A stretch of 6,369 nt of DNA from RGIG3513 sp045658985 (GTDB taxonomy: Bacteria > Bacillota > Clostridia > Oscillospirales > Butyricicoccaceae): assembly GCA_045658985.1 (NCBI GenBank), contig JAZOWC010000065.1, positions 1 to 6,369 of the forward strand, read 5' to 3'. Below the pieces are notes generated by a model that saw nothing but the letters and a program-made list of their open reading frames with translations, was not told the origin of the DNA and ran no database searches. Numbering within the stretch: position 1 is the stretch's first letter; each line of letters opens with the position of its first letter. Of the stretch, positions 1-5,138 are shown piece after piece. A program made the position numbers and the translations under genes.

Positions 1-260
1 CCAAAGCAGCCGTCGGGCTTTCGCATTCCCTCGGCTGCCTTTGACCGCTGCCACTCGCTCAGGTCGCTTCATCCGCCACCGGCGGCGCTCCCATCGCTCC
101 CCCTGCGGGTTCGACTCCGCTGGCGCTCCGCTCAGGATGACCGAGGGAGCAGGCATCCACCTCATCCGTCTTTTTGCCTGACGGCAAAAATCCACCTTCC
201 CCATCAAGGGGAAGGCTTTGTGCGGGGCGGGGAAGGCTTACGGGGACAGGGAGCCTTTAC
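1..260. repeat. Hairpin-rich intergenic repeat block R1
   Basis: No convincing gene is seen here. Open frames in this stretch lack a good ribosome binding site and run through palindromes. Visible stem-loops are GCAGCCG at 6-12 with CGGCTGC at 32-38, CCGCC/GGCGG around the ACC loop near 73-86, and the bi-hairpin module at 157-216. AAGGCT at 233-238 can pair with AGCCTT at 252-257. The 13-mer GCTCAGGATGACC at 130-142 recurs at 2612-2624 and 6074-6086, which ties this block to the two later repeat blocks. It probably lies downstream of the minus-strand dfx terminator. The left edge is cut by the window. Confidence 0.7.
157..216 (-). repeat. Bi-hairpin repeat module, copy 1 (inverted)
   Basis: Read on the minus strand this is a GCCTTCCCC...GGGGAAGG hairpin (arms 195-202 and 208-215), then a second hairpin with 8-bp arms TTTTTGCC (171-178) and GGCAAAAA (183-190), then a tail reading ACGGATGAGGTGG. 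The copies at 2346-2396 and 2550-2595 have the same order of parts. The first hairpin and the GGATGAGG tail are nearly constant, whereas the second stem differs in every base yet still pairs. I read it as a dispersed non-coding repeat of unknown function. Confidence 0.65.
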
Positions 261-275
261 AGGGGTTTATTACAC

Positions 276-311
276 GCAAAAAAGCCTGCCGGTTTCAGCA
301 GGCTTTTTTGC
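276..311 (-). terminator. Intrinsic terminator of the fprA-rubredoxin-dfx operon
   Basis: A perfect 14-bp stem joins 276-289 and 298-311 around an 8-base loop. The GC core GCCTGC/GCAGGC is flanked by six A on one side and six T on the other. Read on the minus strand it comes about 45 bases after the dfx stop codon and has the stem-then-T-tract form of a rho-independent terminator. Because the A and T tracts are symmetric, it would also stop transcription entering from the left on the plus strand. Confidence 0.9.
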
Positions 312-356
312 TATTTATCAGCGTTATTTACTTTTTACCGGTATCAGGCTGTTTTC

Positions 357-731
357 TTATGCTTTCCAGAGGCCGTGGAGGTTGCAGTATTCGTACACGG
401 CTTCCACTTCGTCGCCTTCGCACAGGCAGAAGCAAGCTTCGGGAGCGTCGGTGGGCTTGAGCACCTTGCGCTGATTGCCCTGCTTGGTCTGCAGAGAGAT
501 CCACTGGATGTAGTGCTCTTCCTGCATGGGATGGGTGACAGAGCCGACCTTGACGTGGACTTTGTTGCCCTCGACGGTGTATACGGGCACGTGCTTTTCG
601 GTGGATGCGTCGGTGGTGCCGGGGATGAGCTCCTGCATCTTCTGACCGCAGCACATTACGGGCACGCCGCTGTTTTTGACATATGCGATGATGTTGCCGC
701 AATGGGCGCAAACATAAAACTTCTGTTCCAT
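357..731 (-). CDS. dfx: Desulfoferrodoxin (2Fe superoxide reductase)
   Basis: This enzyme reduces superoxide to hydrogen peroxide in the cytoplasm without releasing oxygen, using electrons normally supplied by rubredoxin. The 124-residue protein has both domains of the two-iron class. An N-terminal desulforedoxin-like domain carries Cys8-x2-Cys11 and Cys27-Cys28, the Fe(SCys)4 centre I. The C-terminal catalytic domain carries Glu45-Lys46-His47, His67, His73, and Cys116-x2-His119 in CNLHGLW, which are the four-histidine one-cysteine ligands of centre II plus the family's Glu and Lys. Length and motifs are complete, with no sign of damage. The start at 731 is set by AAGGAGGAT at 738-746. The gene follows the rubredoxin by 18 bases and is the last in the operon, ahead of the terminator at 276-311. 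The product is hydrogen peroxide, so a peroxidase such as rubrerythrin should exist elsewhere in the genome. Confidence 0.95.
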   Translation of the reverse strand: MEQKFYVCAHCGNIIAYVKNSGVPVMCCGQKMQELIPGTTDASTEKHVPVYTVEGNKVHVKVGSVTHPMQEEHYIQWISLQTKQGNQRKVLKPTDAPEACFCLCEGDEVEAVYEYCNLHGLWKA

Positions 732-749
732 AGTAAGATCCTCCTTATT

Positions 750-911
750 TTAAGCGTCGTCTTCGACAAACTCGTCTTTTCCTGCTGCGCAGAGGGGGCA
801 TACAAAATCATCGGGCAGGTCTGCAAATGCGACACCGGGCTCCAGATCGAACTCGATATCACCCTTCTTTTCGTCGTAGACCCATCCGCAGAGATCACAG
901 ATATACTTCAT
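750..911 (-). CDS. Rubredoxin
   Basis: This is a small cytoplasmic iron protein that carries single electrons on one Fe(SCys)4 centre. The 53-residue product starts MKYICDLCGWVYDEKKGD and has the two cysteine knuckles of the family: Cys5-x2-Cys8 and Cys38-Pro-Leu-Cys41. Also typical are Tyr12-Asp13, the segment LPDDFVCP, and the acidic C-terminus KDEFVEDD. The length matches the usual 52-54 residues. The start at 911 is supported by AAAGGAGGA at 921-929. Two family positions differ: Phe36 stands where Trp is common, and Ala42 follows the last cysteine where Gly is usual. The gene lies 52 bases after fprA and 18 before dfx. From this position I infer that it feeds electrons to both the flavodiiron protein and the superoxide reductase. 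A reductase for the rubredoxin itself is not in the window. Confidence 0.95.
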   Translation of the reverse strand: MKYICDLCGWVYDEKKGDIEFDLEPGVAFADLPDDFVCPLCAAGKDEFVEDDA

Positions 912-963
912 ATTTAGCTTTCCTCCTTTAATTTTGATTATATAAAGTTATACCGTGGCAAAA

Positions 964-2121
964 TTACTGAGCCATCAGCTCCTGAGCCAGAGCGGCCAGG
1001 GCGGCGCTGCTGTCATCGTTGAGAGCAGACTTGATGGTGACGTTGTTCTGTGCTATGGTCAGGTTCTTGCTGTTTTCCAGCATACCTCTCATGACCTTCT
1101 GTGCAGCGGGTGCCCAGCTGCCGTTTTCGATAAAAGCAACGGTGCGGCTCTGGAAATTGCGTGCGGTCAGATGGTCGATAAATGTGCGCATAAAGGGGAA
1201 TACGTCGTTGTTGTAGGTGGATGCAGCCAGCACCAGACGGTCGTAGCGGAAGGCGCACTCGACGGCTTCTGCCATATCGTCGCGGGCGAGGTCGAACATC
1301 TCAACGGTGACGCCTGCTTCCTCAAGGGTGTTGGCCAGCTCGATGGCAGCGGCGGCGGTGTGGCCGTAGATGGATGCGTATGCGATGGTCACGCCCTTGT
1401 CCTCGACGGCGTAGGTGGACCAGATCTGATACTTCTCCAGCGCATTTTTGATGCCGTCACCGGTCAGCACGGGGCCGTGGAGGGGGCAGATGCACTCGAT
1501 AGAGAGACCGGCGGCCTTTTTGAGCACGGCCTGAACCTGTGCGCCGTATTTGCCCACGATGCCGATATAGTAGCGGCGTGCCTCGCAATCCCACTCTTCT
1601 TCAACGTCCAGCGCACCGAACTTGCCGAATGCGTCAGCCGAGAAAAGCAGCTTCTCCTCGGGGATGTAGGTGAGGATGACTTCGGGCCAATGCACCATGG
1701 GAGCGGTGACGAATGCCAGTGTGCGCTCGCCGAGGCTGAGTGTGACGCCGTCGGCTGCGAGAATGCGGCGGGAAGCATAATCCTCGCCGAAAAATGCCTG
1801 CATCATGGGGAACGCTTTGGCATTGGAGACAATCTGAGCCTCGGGATAACGGTCGGCAAAAGCCTGAATGCCCGAAGAATGGTCGGGTTCCATATGCTGA
1901 ACTACCAGATAATCGGGGGTGCGGCCGTCGAGGACGCTCTCGATGTTGTCCAGCCAGCGGTCAATAAAGCAGGCATCGACGGTGTCCATAACGGCGATTT
2001 TTTGGTCAATAATAACGTAGGAGTTATATGCCATGCCGTTGGGAACAATATACTGTCCCTCAAAAAGGTCGATCTCGTGATCGTTGACGCCAACGTACTT
2101 GATACAGGGTCTGATATCCAT
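964..2121 (-). CDS. fprA: Flavodiiron protein (oxygen/nitric oxide reductase)
   Basis: A-type flavodiiron proteins reduce oxygen to water, or nitric oxide to nitrous oxide, in the cytoplasm of anaerobes, with electrons from rubredoxin. The 385-residue product has an N-terminal metallo-beta-lactamase-like domain (about 1-240). Its diiron ligands are visible: His76-x-Glu78-x-Asp80-His81 in HMEPDHS, His144 in MVHWPE, Asp163 in SADAFG, and His215 in PLHGP. A C-terminal flavodoxin domain (about 245-385) contains the FMN phosphate loop YASIYGHT (248-255) and AASTYNND (299-306). There is no extra C-terminal rubredoxin or reductase domain, which fits with a separate rubredoxin gene just downstream. 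Start choice: GGAGG (2128-2132) touches the ATG at 2127 with no spacer, but stands 6 bases from the in-frame ATG at 2121, so 2121 is preferred. Starting at 2127 would add Met-Asn. The gene is first in a three-gene operon with its own promoter at 2165-2193. Confidence 0.95.
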   Translation of the reverse strand: MDIRPCIKYVGVNDHEIDLFEGQYIVPNGMAYNSYVIIDQKIAVMDTVDACFIDRWLDNIESVLDGRTPDYLVVQHMEPDHSSGIQAFADRYPEAQIVSNAKAFPMMQAFFGEDYASRRILAADGVTLSLGERTLAFVTAPMVHWPEVILTYIPEEKLLFSADAFGKFGALDVEEEWDCEARRYYIGIVGKYGAQVQAVLKKAAGLSIECICPLHGPVLTGDGIKNALEKYQIWSTYAVEDKGVTIAYASIYGHTAAAAIELANTLEEAGVTVEMFDLARDDMAEAVECAFRYDRLVLAASTYNNDVFPFMRTFIDHLTARNFQSRTVAFIENGSWAPAAQKVMRGMLENSKNLTIAQNNVTIKSALNDDSSAALAALAQELMAQ

Positions 2122-2140
2122 ATTCATCCTCCAAAAGAAG

Positions 2141-2165
2141 TATAATCAATATTCTGCTGATTATA
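2141..2165. promoter_or_regulatory. Candidate operator: perfect inverted repeat at the fprA start site
   Basis: TATAATCA at 2141-2148 and TGATTATA at 2158-2165 form a perfect 8-bp inverted repeat with a 9-base spacer and 17 bases between half-site centres. The right half touches the -10 box of the minus-strand promoter, and the rest covers the expected start of transcription, where a repressor would block RNA polymerase. The same 8-mer TGATTATA also occurs at 935-942, just upstream of the rubredoxin ribosome binding site. The AT-rich half-sites do not match a textbook PerR, Fur or Rex box, so the regulator is not named. Confidence 0.45.
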
Positions 2166-2193
2166 TTATAGCCATATAAATTACGCGGTGCAA
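2165..2193 (-). promoter_or_regulatory. Promoter of the fprA operon
   Basis: Read on the minus strand, TTGCAC (2193-2188) and TATAAT (2170-2165) are separated by exactly 17 bases, as for the housekeeping sigma factor. A second TATAAT overlaps at 2165-2160. The expected start of transcription is near 2158, giving a leader of about 37 bases before the ATG at 2121. Confidence 0.75.
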
Positions 2194-2275
2194 GAGGAAA
2201 AAGCTTGAGAATAAAAGGTTTTTTGGATTTTTACTGCGGCGCGCGGGTGAGTTATGCAAATTATCCCCGGTCGGG

Positions 2276-2304
2276 TTTACATTGTATATAATTTTTGATA
2301 TAAT
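2276..2304 (+). promoter_or_regulatory. Strong extended -10 promoter pointing toward the Wzy-family gene
   Basis: TTTACA (2276-2281) and a perfect TATAAT (2299-2304) lie 17 bases apart, with a TG one base before the -10 box (TGATATAAT), the extended -10 form. It is divergent from the fprA promoter about 85 bases away. Transcription should start near 2311. The next plus-strand gene starts at 2928, and the repeats between show no stem followed by a T-tract, so the transcript would carry a leader of about 617 bases made almost wholly of hairpin repeats. Confidence 0.75.
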
Positions 2305-2345
2305 AAGTGAATACAAAATCAAAAACCCAGCCTGTCCCCCACAGA

Positions 2346-2396
2346 GCCTTCTCCTATGAGGAGAAGGTGTCAGCCGAAGGCTGACGGATGAGGTGG
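2346..2396 (+). repeat. Bi-hairpin repeat module, copy 2
   Basis: The first hairpin is CCTTCTCCT (2347-2355) with AGGAGAAGG (2359-2367) around a 3-base loop. The second is GTCAGCC-GAA-GGCTGAC (2369-2385). The tail reads GGATGAGGTGG (2386-2396). The order and tail match the inverted copy at 157-216, while the second stem has an unrelated but still fully paired sequence. Confidence 0.7.
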
Positions 2397-2416
2397 AACC
2401 CCCGTCCCTCGCATAA

Positions 2417-2487
2417 GGCTCCCCGTCCTGCCTCCCTTGCCTAAAGGGAGGGGGACCACGAAGTGGTGGAGGGATTCAAGGGGAGCT
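2417..2487 (+). repeat. 71-bp element with inverted ends, short form
   Basis: GCTCCCC at 2418-2424 pairs with GGGGAGC at 2480-2486. Inside are CCTCCC (2431-2436) with GGGAGG (2446-2451), and ACCAC-GAA-GTGGT (2455-2467). The segment GGAGGGATTCAAGGGGAG (2468-2485) is identical to 5961-5978. A longer form of the same element lies at 5834-5980. It resembles a miniature inverted-repeat or REP-like element. No flanking target duplication is obvious. Confidence 0.6.
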
Positions 2488-2549
2488 GTCAGCGCAGCTG
2501 ACTGAGGGGATATTCTCCCTCCCGTAAAGCCTTCTTCGTCCCCTCGTAA

Positions 2550-2595
2550 GCCTTCTCCGGTGGGAGAAGGGGGACCGCTTGCGGTGGATGAGGCG
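2550..2595 (+). repeat. Bi-hairpin repeat module, copy 3
   Basis: CCTTCTCC (2551-2558) pairs with GGAGAAGG (2563-2570). The second hairpin is ACCGC/GCGGT (2574-2578 with 2581-2585), followed by the tail GGATGAGGCG (2586-2595). It has the same layout as copies 1 and 2, with a third, different second stem. Confidence 0.65.
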
Positions 2596-2634
2596 TAAAA
2601 CCCCGTCCTGCGCTCAGGATGACCAAAATGCAAT

Positions 2635-2879
2635 TTGCCCCGCAGGGCAACATCGTTTTTCGCGCAGCGAAAACTCCGTTGCGTACAGCACTCCGTTTGC
2701 CGCAGGCAACCTCGTTTGTGCCTATGGCGCAAGCCGAACATTCGTCTCCCCTACACGTTTCGGCGCAAGCCGAACCTCGTTTGCGCCGCAGGCGCAACTT
2801 AGTTGGCTCGTGCCACTCCGTTTGCCGCAGGCAACCTCGTTTGAGCCTACGGCGCAACTTCCTTTCGGCGCAAGCCGAA
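2635..2879 (+). repeat. Tandem array of about eleven short hairpins, stems vary with pairing kept
   Basis: Successive stem-loops of about 15-17 bases are joined by short linkers such as CTCG, CTCCG or TTCG. Arms are TTGCCC/GGGCAA (2635-2650), TTTTCGC/GCGAAAA (2657-2673), a weak TGC/GCA (2680-2690), TTGCC/GGCAA (2697-2709), TTGTGCC/GGCGCAA (2716-2732), TTCGGC/GCCGAA (2759-2774), TTGCGCC/GGCGCAA (2781-2797), TGGC/GCCA (2804-2815), TTGCC/GGCAA (2822-2834), TTGAGCC/GGCGCAA with one mismatch (2841-2857), and TTCGGC/GCCGAA (2864-2879). Loops are mostly GCA or GCAA. The array ends 48 bases before the ATG at 2928. Open frames across it on either strand are by-products of the repeat. Confidence 0.8.
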
Positions 2880-2927
2880 CATTCGTCTCCCCTCTGATTC
2901 TTTATTCCCCAAAAAGGAGTTATATAT

Positions 2928-4583
2928 ATGTTCACCTTTCTCTCCTCCCCCGCGCCTCATCCCGAGGTTTCACCGAGGCTTCGTCAGGCAGGCATACTGC
3001 TGATTCTGTTCCTCTGCCTGTTTATCCCCTTCCGCACTCCGCTGGCCGACAATACCCTATCTGCGGTCAAAGCCATCCCCGACCTGCTGATCATTGCCCT
3101 TTTCGTGTGGTATTCGGTCTCGATCCGTCTGCGCTACCGATTCACCCTGCCCGATCTGCTGTTTATCGCCTTCGAGCTGCTGGCGCTGGTCAGCACGGTG
3201 TTTGTCAACCGTCTCGGACTTGGTCTGTTCATCTACCAGACCCGCAGCATCGGTATATATTATATCCTGTTTTTTGTGGTGCGGAACTTCGGCTACGGTC
3301 AGCGGGAATTCTGTATGTTCACACGCACTCTGCAGGCGGTGAGCGTTCCCGTGTTCTTGCTGGCTCTGGTGGAAAAAATCTTCTGCAAAACCGTGCTCTT
3401 CAACCCCGCATTCGCCGCCACGCTGGACAAGATCAACTTTGGCCGTCTGTACAGCACCTTCTATAACCCCAACACCTACGGTCTGTTTTTGGTGTTCGTG
3501 GTGCTCCTCAGTCTGTTTATGGCATATTTTTACGGCAAAAAGACCCATCCCCTCATGTATTTCAGCCTGTTTGCCGCCCTGTATATGACCATGTCCCGCA
3601 GTTCCATGATGATTCTGGGCGCCTGCATGGTGCTTGTGCTGATCGTCTTTGTCAAAAAACAGGGCAAAAGCTTCCCCTGGCTGCGTGTTGCAATCTCTGC
3701 CGCCTGCATCGCCGTGGGTGTGGCGCTGATGACCGCCGGGGTAACCTACGCCTCCAACCGATATTTTGACGCCAAGGGCCAGTATATCATTATGGAGCGT
3801 ATCTTCCCCAACCTGAAGGCCGAGACCACCACCGTCAAATACCTGACCCCCGACGGCGAAGAACGCATCGGCTACGTCTACAACGGCGCCACCTATCTGG
3901 ACAAGACGCTGACCAAGCCTCTCAGCGAATGCGGCTCGATCGTGTTCGTGGATGACAAAGAATACATCCTCACCACCGAGGGCGGCAAGCTGCTGCAGGA
4001 GTTTTTGGCTCTGCCTGCCGACCGCCAGAGCGCGCTGACCGGCGGAAATATCGACCGAATGGACATCATCCGCGACAACAGCTATCTGGAGAACATCAAA
4101 TCCTCCCTCGGCGTTGCCGCAGGAGATAGGTTCTCCGAGCTGGGCACCGACGCGCTCTACTCCCAGAATACCAATATGCGTATCCATTCTGTGGTCACCG
4201 CGCTGAAAGTGGCGCAAAATCAGCCTGTGTTCGGATCGGGCTACGGCACCTACGGCTCGTCCGCGAGCCTGACGTGGGAAGTCCCCAACTACAAAGACCT
4301 GGGGCTCTACAACGGCTTCTACGCCGATAACCAGTACGCCTGCGTGGTCGCCGAAACGGGGTTTGCGGGACTCGCGCTGTTTATGGCATTCTTGCTGACC
4401 ACACTGTGGAAGTACCGAAATAACCTGCTCTGTCTGCTTGCCTGCCTGATAATCGGCTGGTTCGGCATATTCTATAATATATTGGAGATTCAGATCGGCG
4501 CTATGCTGCTGTGGAGCCTGCTGAGCTTCGACCTGCCCGAACTCACGCTGAATGACCTGTTCGGAAAAAAGAAAAACGGATAA
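2928..4583 (+). CDS. Wzy/O-antigen-ligase-family polytopic membrane protein
   Basis: Members of this family (Wzy_C type) polymerise or transfer lipid-linked glycans at the outer face of the cytoplasmic membrane. Some attach glycans to proteins. The 551-residue product has about twelve hydrophobic segments, near 20-38, 47-66, 75-94, 105-119, 136-152, 184-203, 208-222, 225-242, 252-274, 472-493, 500-516 and 518-534. Family signatures are NPNTYGLF (180-187), MSRSS (222-226), Arg418 followed by a helix and GSGYGTYG (436-443), and YADNQY...ETG (465-478). The external loop between the ninth and tenth segments is about 195 residues, larger than usual, and includes an unplaced beta-rich stretch around 300-350. 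AAAAGGAG at 2912-2919 sets the start 8 bases downstream. No glycosyltransferase, flippase or chain-length gene adjoins it, so polymerase, ligase and protein glycosyltransferase cannot be told apart. No terminator is evident after its stop. Confidence 0.85.
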   Translation: MFTFLSSPAPHPEVSPRLRQAGILLILFLCLFIPFRTPLADNTLSAVKAIPDLLIIALFVWYSVSIRLRYRFTLPDLLFIAFELLALVSTVFVNRLGLGLFIYQTRSIGIYYILFFVVRNFGYGQREFCMFTRTLQAVSVPVFLLALVEKIFCKTVLFNPAFAATLDKINFGRLYSTFYNPNTYGLFLVFVVLLSLFMAYFYGKKTHPLMYFSLFAALYMTMSRSSMMILGACMVLVLIVFVKKQGKSFPWLRVAISAACIAVGVALMTAGVTYASNRYFDAKGQYIIMERIFPNLKAETTTVKYLTPDGEERIGYVYNGATYLDKTLTKPLSECGSIVFVDDKEYILTTEGGKLLQEFLALPADRQSALTGGNIDRMDIIRDNSYLENIKSSLGVAAGDRFSELGTDALYSQNTNMRIHSVVTALKVAQNQPVFGSGYGTYGSSASLTWEVPNYKDLGLYNGFYADNQYACVVAETGFAGLALFMAFLLTTLWKYRNNLLCLLACLIIGWFGIFYNILEIQIGAMLLWSLLSFDLPELTLNDLFGKKKNG

Positions 4584-5138
4584 AATATAAACCAACCGAC
4601 ATCCGTCCCTTTAGTATAAATCCACGCGCGGCGGATAAACGATGTCTTTGAGGTTTTACAACGAGCGGAAGTCTTGCGGCAAGTTTGTACAGACTTTATC
4701 TGTGTGGTAAGCTCACGCGATTGCCGTTCCGCCGCAAGGATGAGCGAAGTGTGGGCGAAAAGACAAACTATAGATCTGAGGCACTTGCTCTGGTTAGTAG
4801 CTGAGCCTGCCGCGCAGAGGATTTATTGTGCAGTCTTGATCTGCCGCAACATCTATACGCGATCCGCAGATCGCGTGTGTTATCACAAGCATAACTATGC
4901 CGCCATTCTCTGGGTGTGGCAAGCGTACAGGGGGTGTGGGGGACTTTGAGCCTCTTAGCCATACCATGTCCCCCACTGGTTTTGGTGACTTTTGCCACCA
5001 AAAGTCACGCGCGGGTCCGGGGTCGCAACTACACGGGGATTGATGAAAGCACCATACCGTATTCTTGGCGGGAGGGCACAGAGACCCATCCCACATCACA
5101 GTCTATCATGCCCCAACGGGCTTTCAGGAGGAATAACC
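4584..5138. other. Non-coding stretch with several stem-loops
   Basis: I find no credible gene in these 555 bases. The open frames are short, lack family motifs, and run through palindromes. Potential stems are GCGGAA (4665-4670) and CGGCAA (4677-4682) with TTGCCG (4721-4726) and TTCCGC (4727-4732); ACAGA/TCTGT (4689-4703) inside that stem; CGCGATC/GATCGCG around CGCA (4858-4875); GTGGGGGAC/GTCCCCCAC (4936-4944 with 4968-4976); and the overlapping pair at 4980-5008. It could be a leader for the small gene at 5139, an unrecognised structured RNA, or a decayed repeat. No clear promoter was seen. Confidence 0.5.
4980..5008. repeat. Two mutually exclusive hairpins
   Basis: GTGACTTTTG (4985-4994) pairs perfectly with CAAAAGTCAC (4999-5008) around the 4-base loop CCAC. 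Alternatively, TTTTGGTG (4980-4987) pairs with CACCAAAA (4996-5003) around an 8-base loop. The two cannot form together because they share bases. The stretch may be an intergenic repeat or a conformational switch. No T-tract follows, so it is not a standard terminator. Confidence 0.5.

Larger units (their letters stand above)
2337..2880. repeat. Hairpin-rich intergenic repeat block R2
   Basis: This stretch has no credible gene. It is a mosaic of palindromic units: a bi-hairpin module (2346-2396), an element with inverted ends (2417-2487), a GTCAGC-GCA-GCTGAC hairpin (2488-2502), a second bi-hairpin module (2550-2595), and a tandem array of short hairpins (2635-2879). Shared with block R3 are the stretches 2601-2639 (equal to 6063-6101) and 2654-2681 (equal to 6113-6140), both without mismatches. 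The block lies between the plus-strand promoter and the Wzy-family gene. Confidence 0.8.

Noticed and set aside
174..917. Plus-strand open frame covering the dfx and rubredoxin genes
   Set aside because: It is antisense to two well-defined iron proteins and runs through the terminator at 276-311.
912..963. Internal promoter for rubredoxin-dfx
   Set aside because: A TATAAT is present on the minus strand (942-937), but no -35 box is found at 16-18 bases. The genes are better explained as part of the fprA operon.
955..2145. Long plus-strand open frame opposite fprA
   Set aside because: It is the antisense shadow of the flavodiiron gene. The minus-strand product has all diiron and FMN motifs, while this frame has no ribosome binding site or family motif.
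2128..2180. PerR or Fur box at the fprA promoter
   Set aside because: The AT-rich inverted repeat differs from the known boxes in half-site sequence and spacing, so no named regulator is claimed.
2635..2879. CRISPR array
   Set aside because: Units are about 20 bases with no constant repeat of 25-37 bases and no unique spacers. The variable part is itself palindromic, and no cas gene is present.
2489..2935. Minus-strand frame giving a cysteine- and arginine-rich product, and plus-strand frames over the same repeats
   Set aside because: They are made of the hairpin array read in a coding frame, with repeated short peptides, no ribosome binding site, and similar translations from the array near 6100.
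3057..4595. Long minus-strand open frame opposite the Wzy-family gene
   Set aside because: The predicted product is rich in His, Gln and Gly in the pattern typical of antisense translation of a GC-biased membrane protein. The plus strand has a proper start site and family signatures.
4674..4949. 91-codon plus-strand frame, and minus-strand frames across 4768-5099
   Set aside because: They have no ribosome binding site and no recognisable motif, and they contain several stem-loops. They are treated as non-coding.
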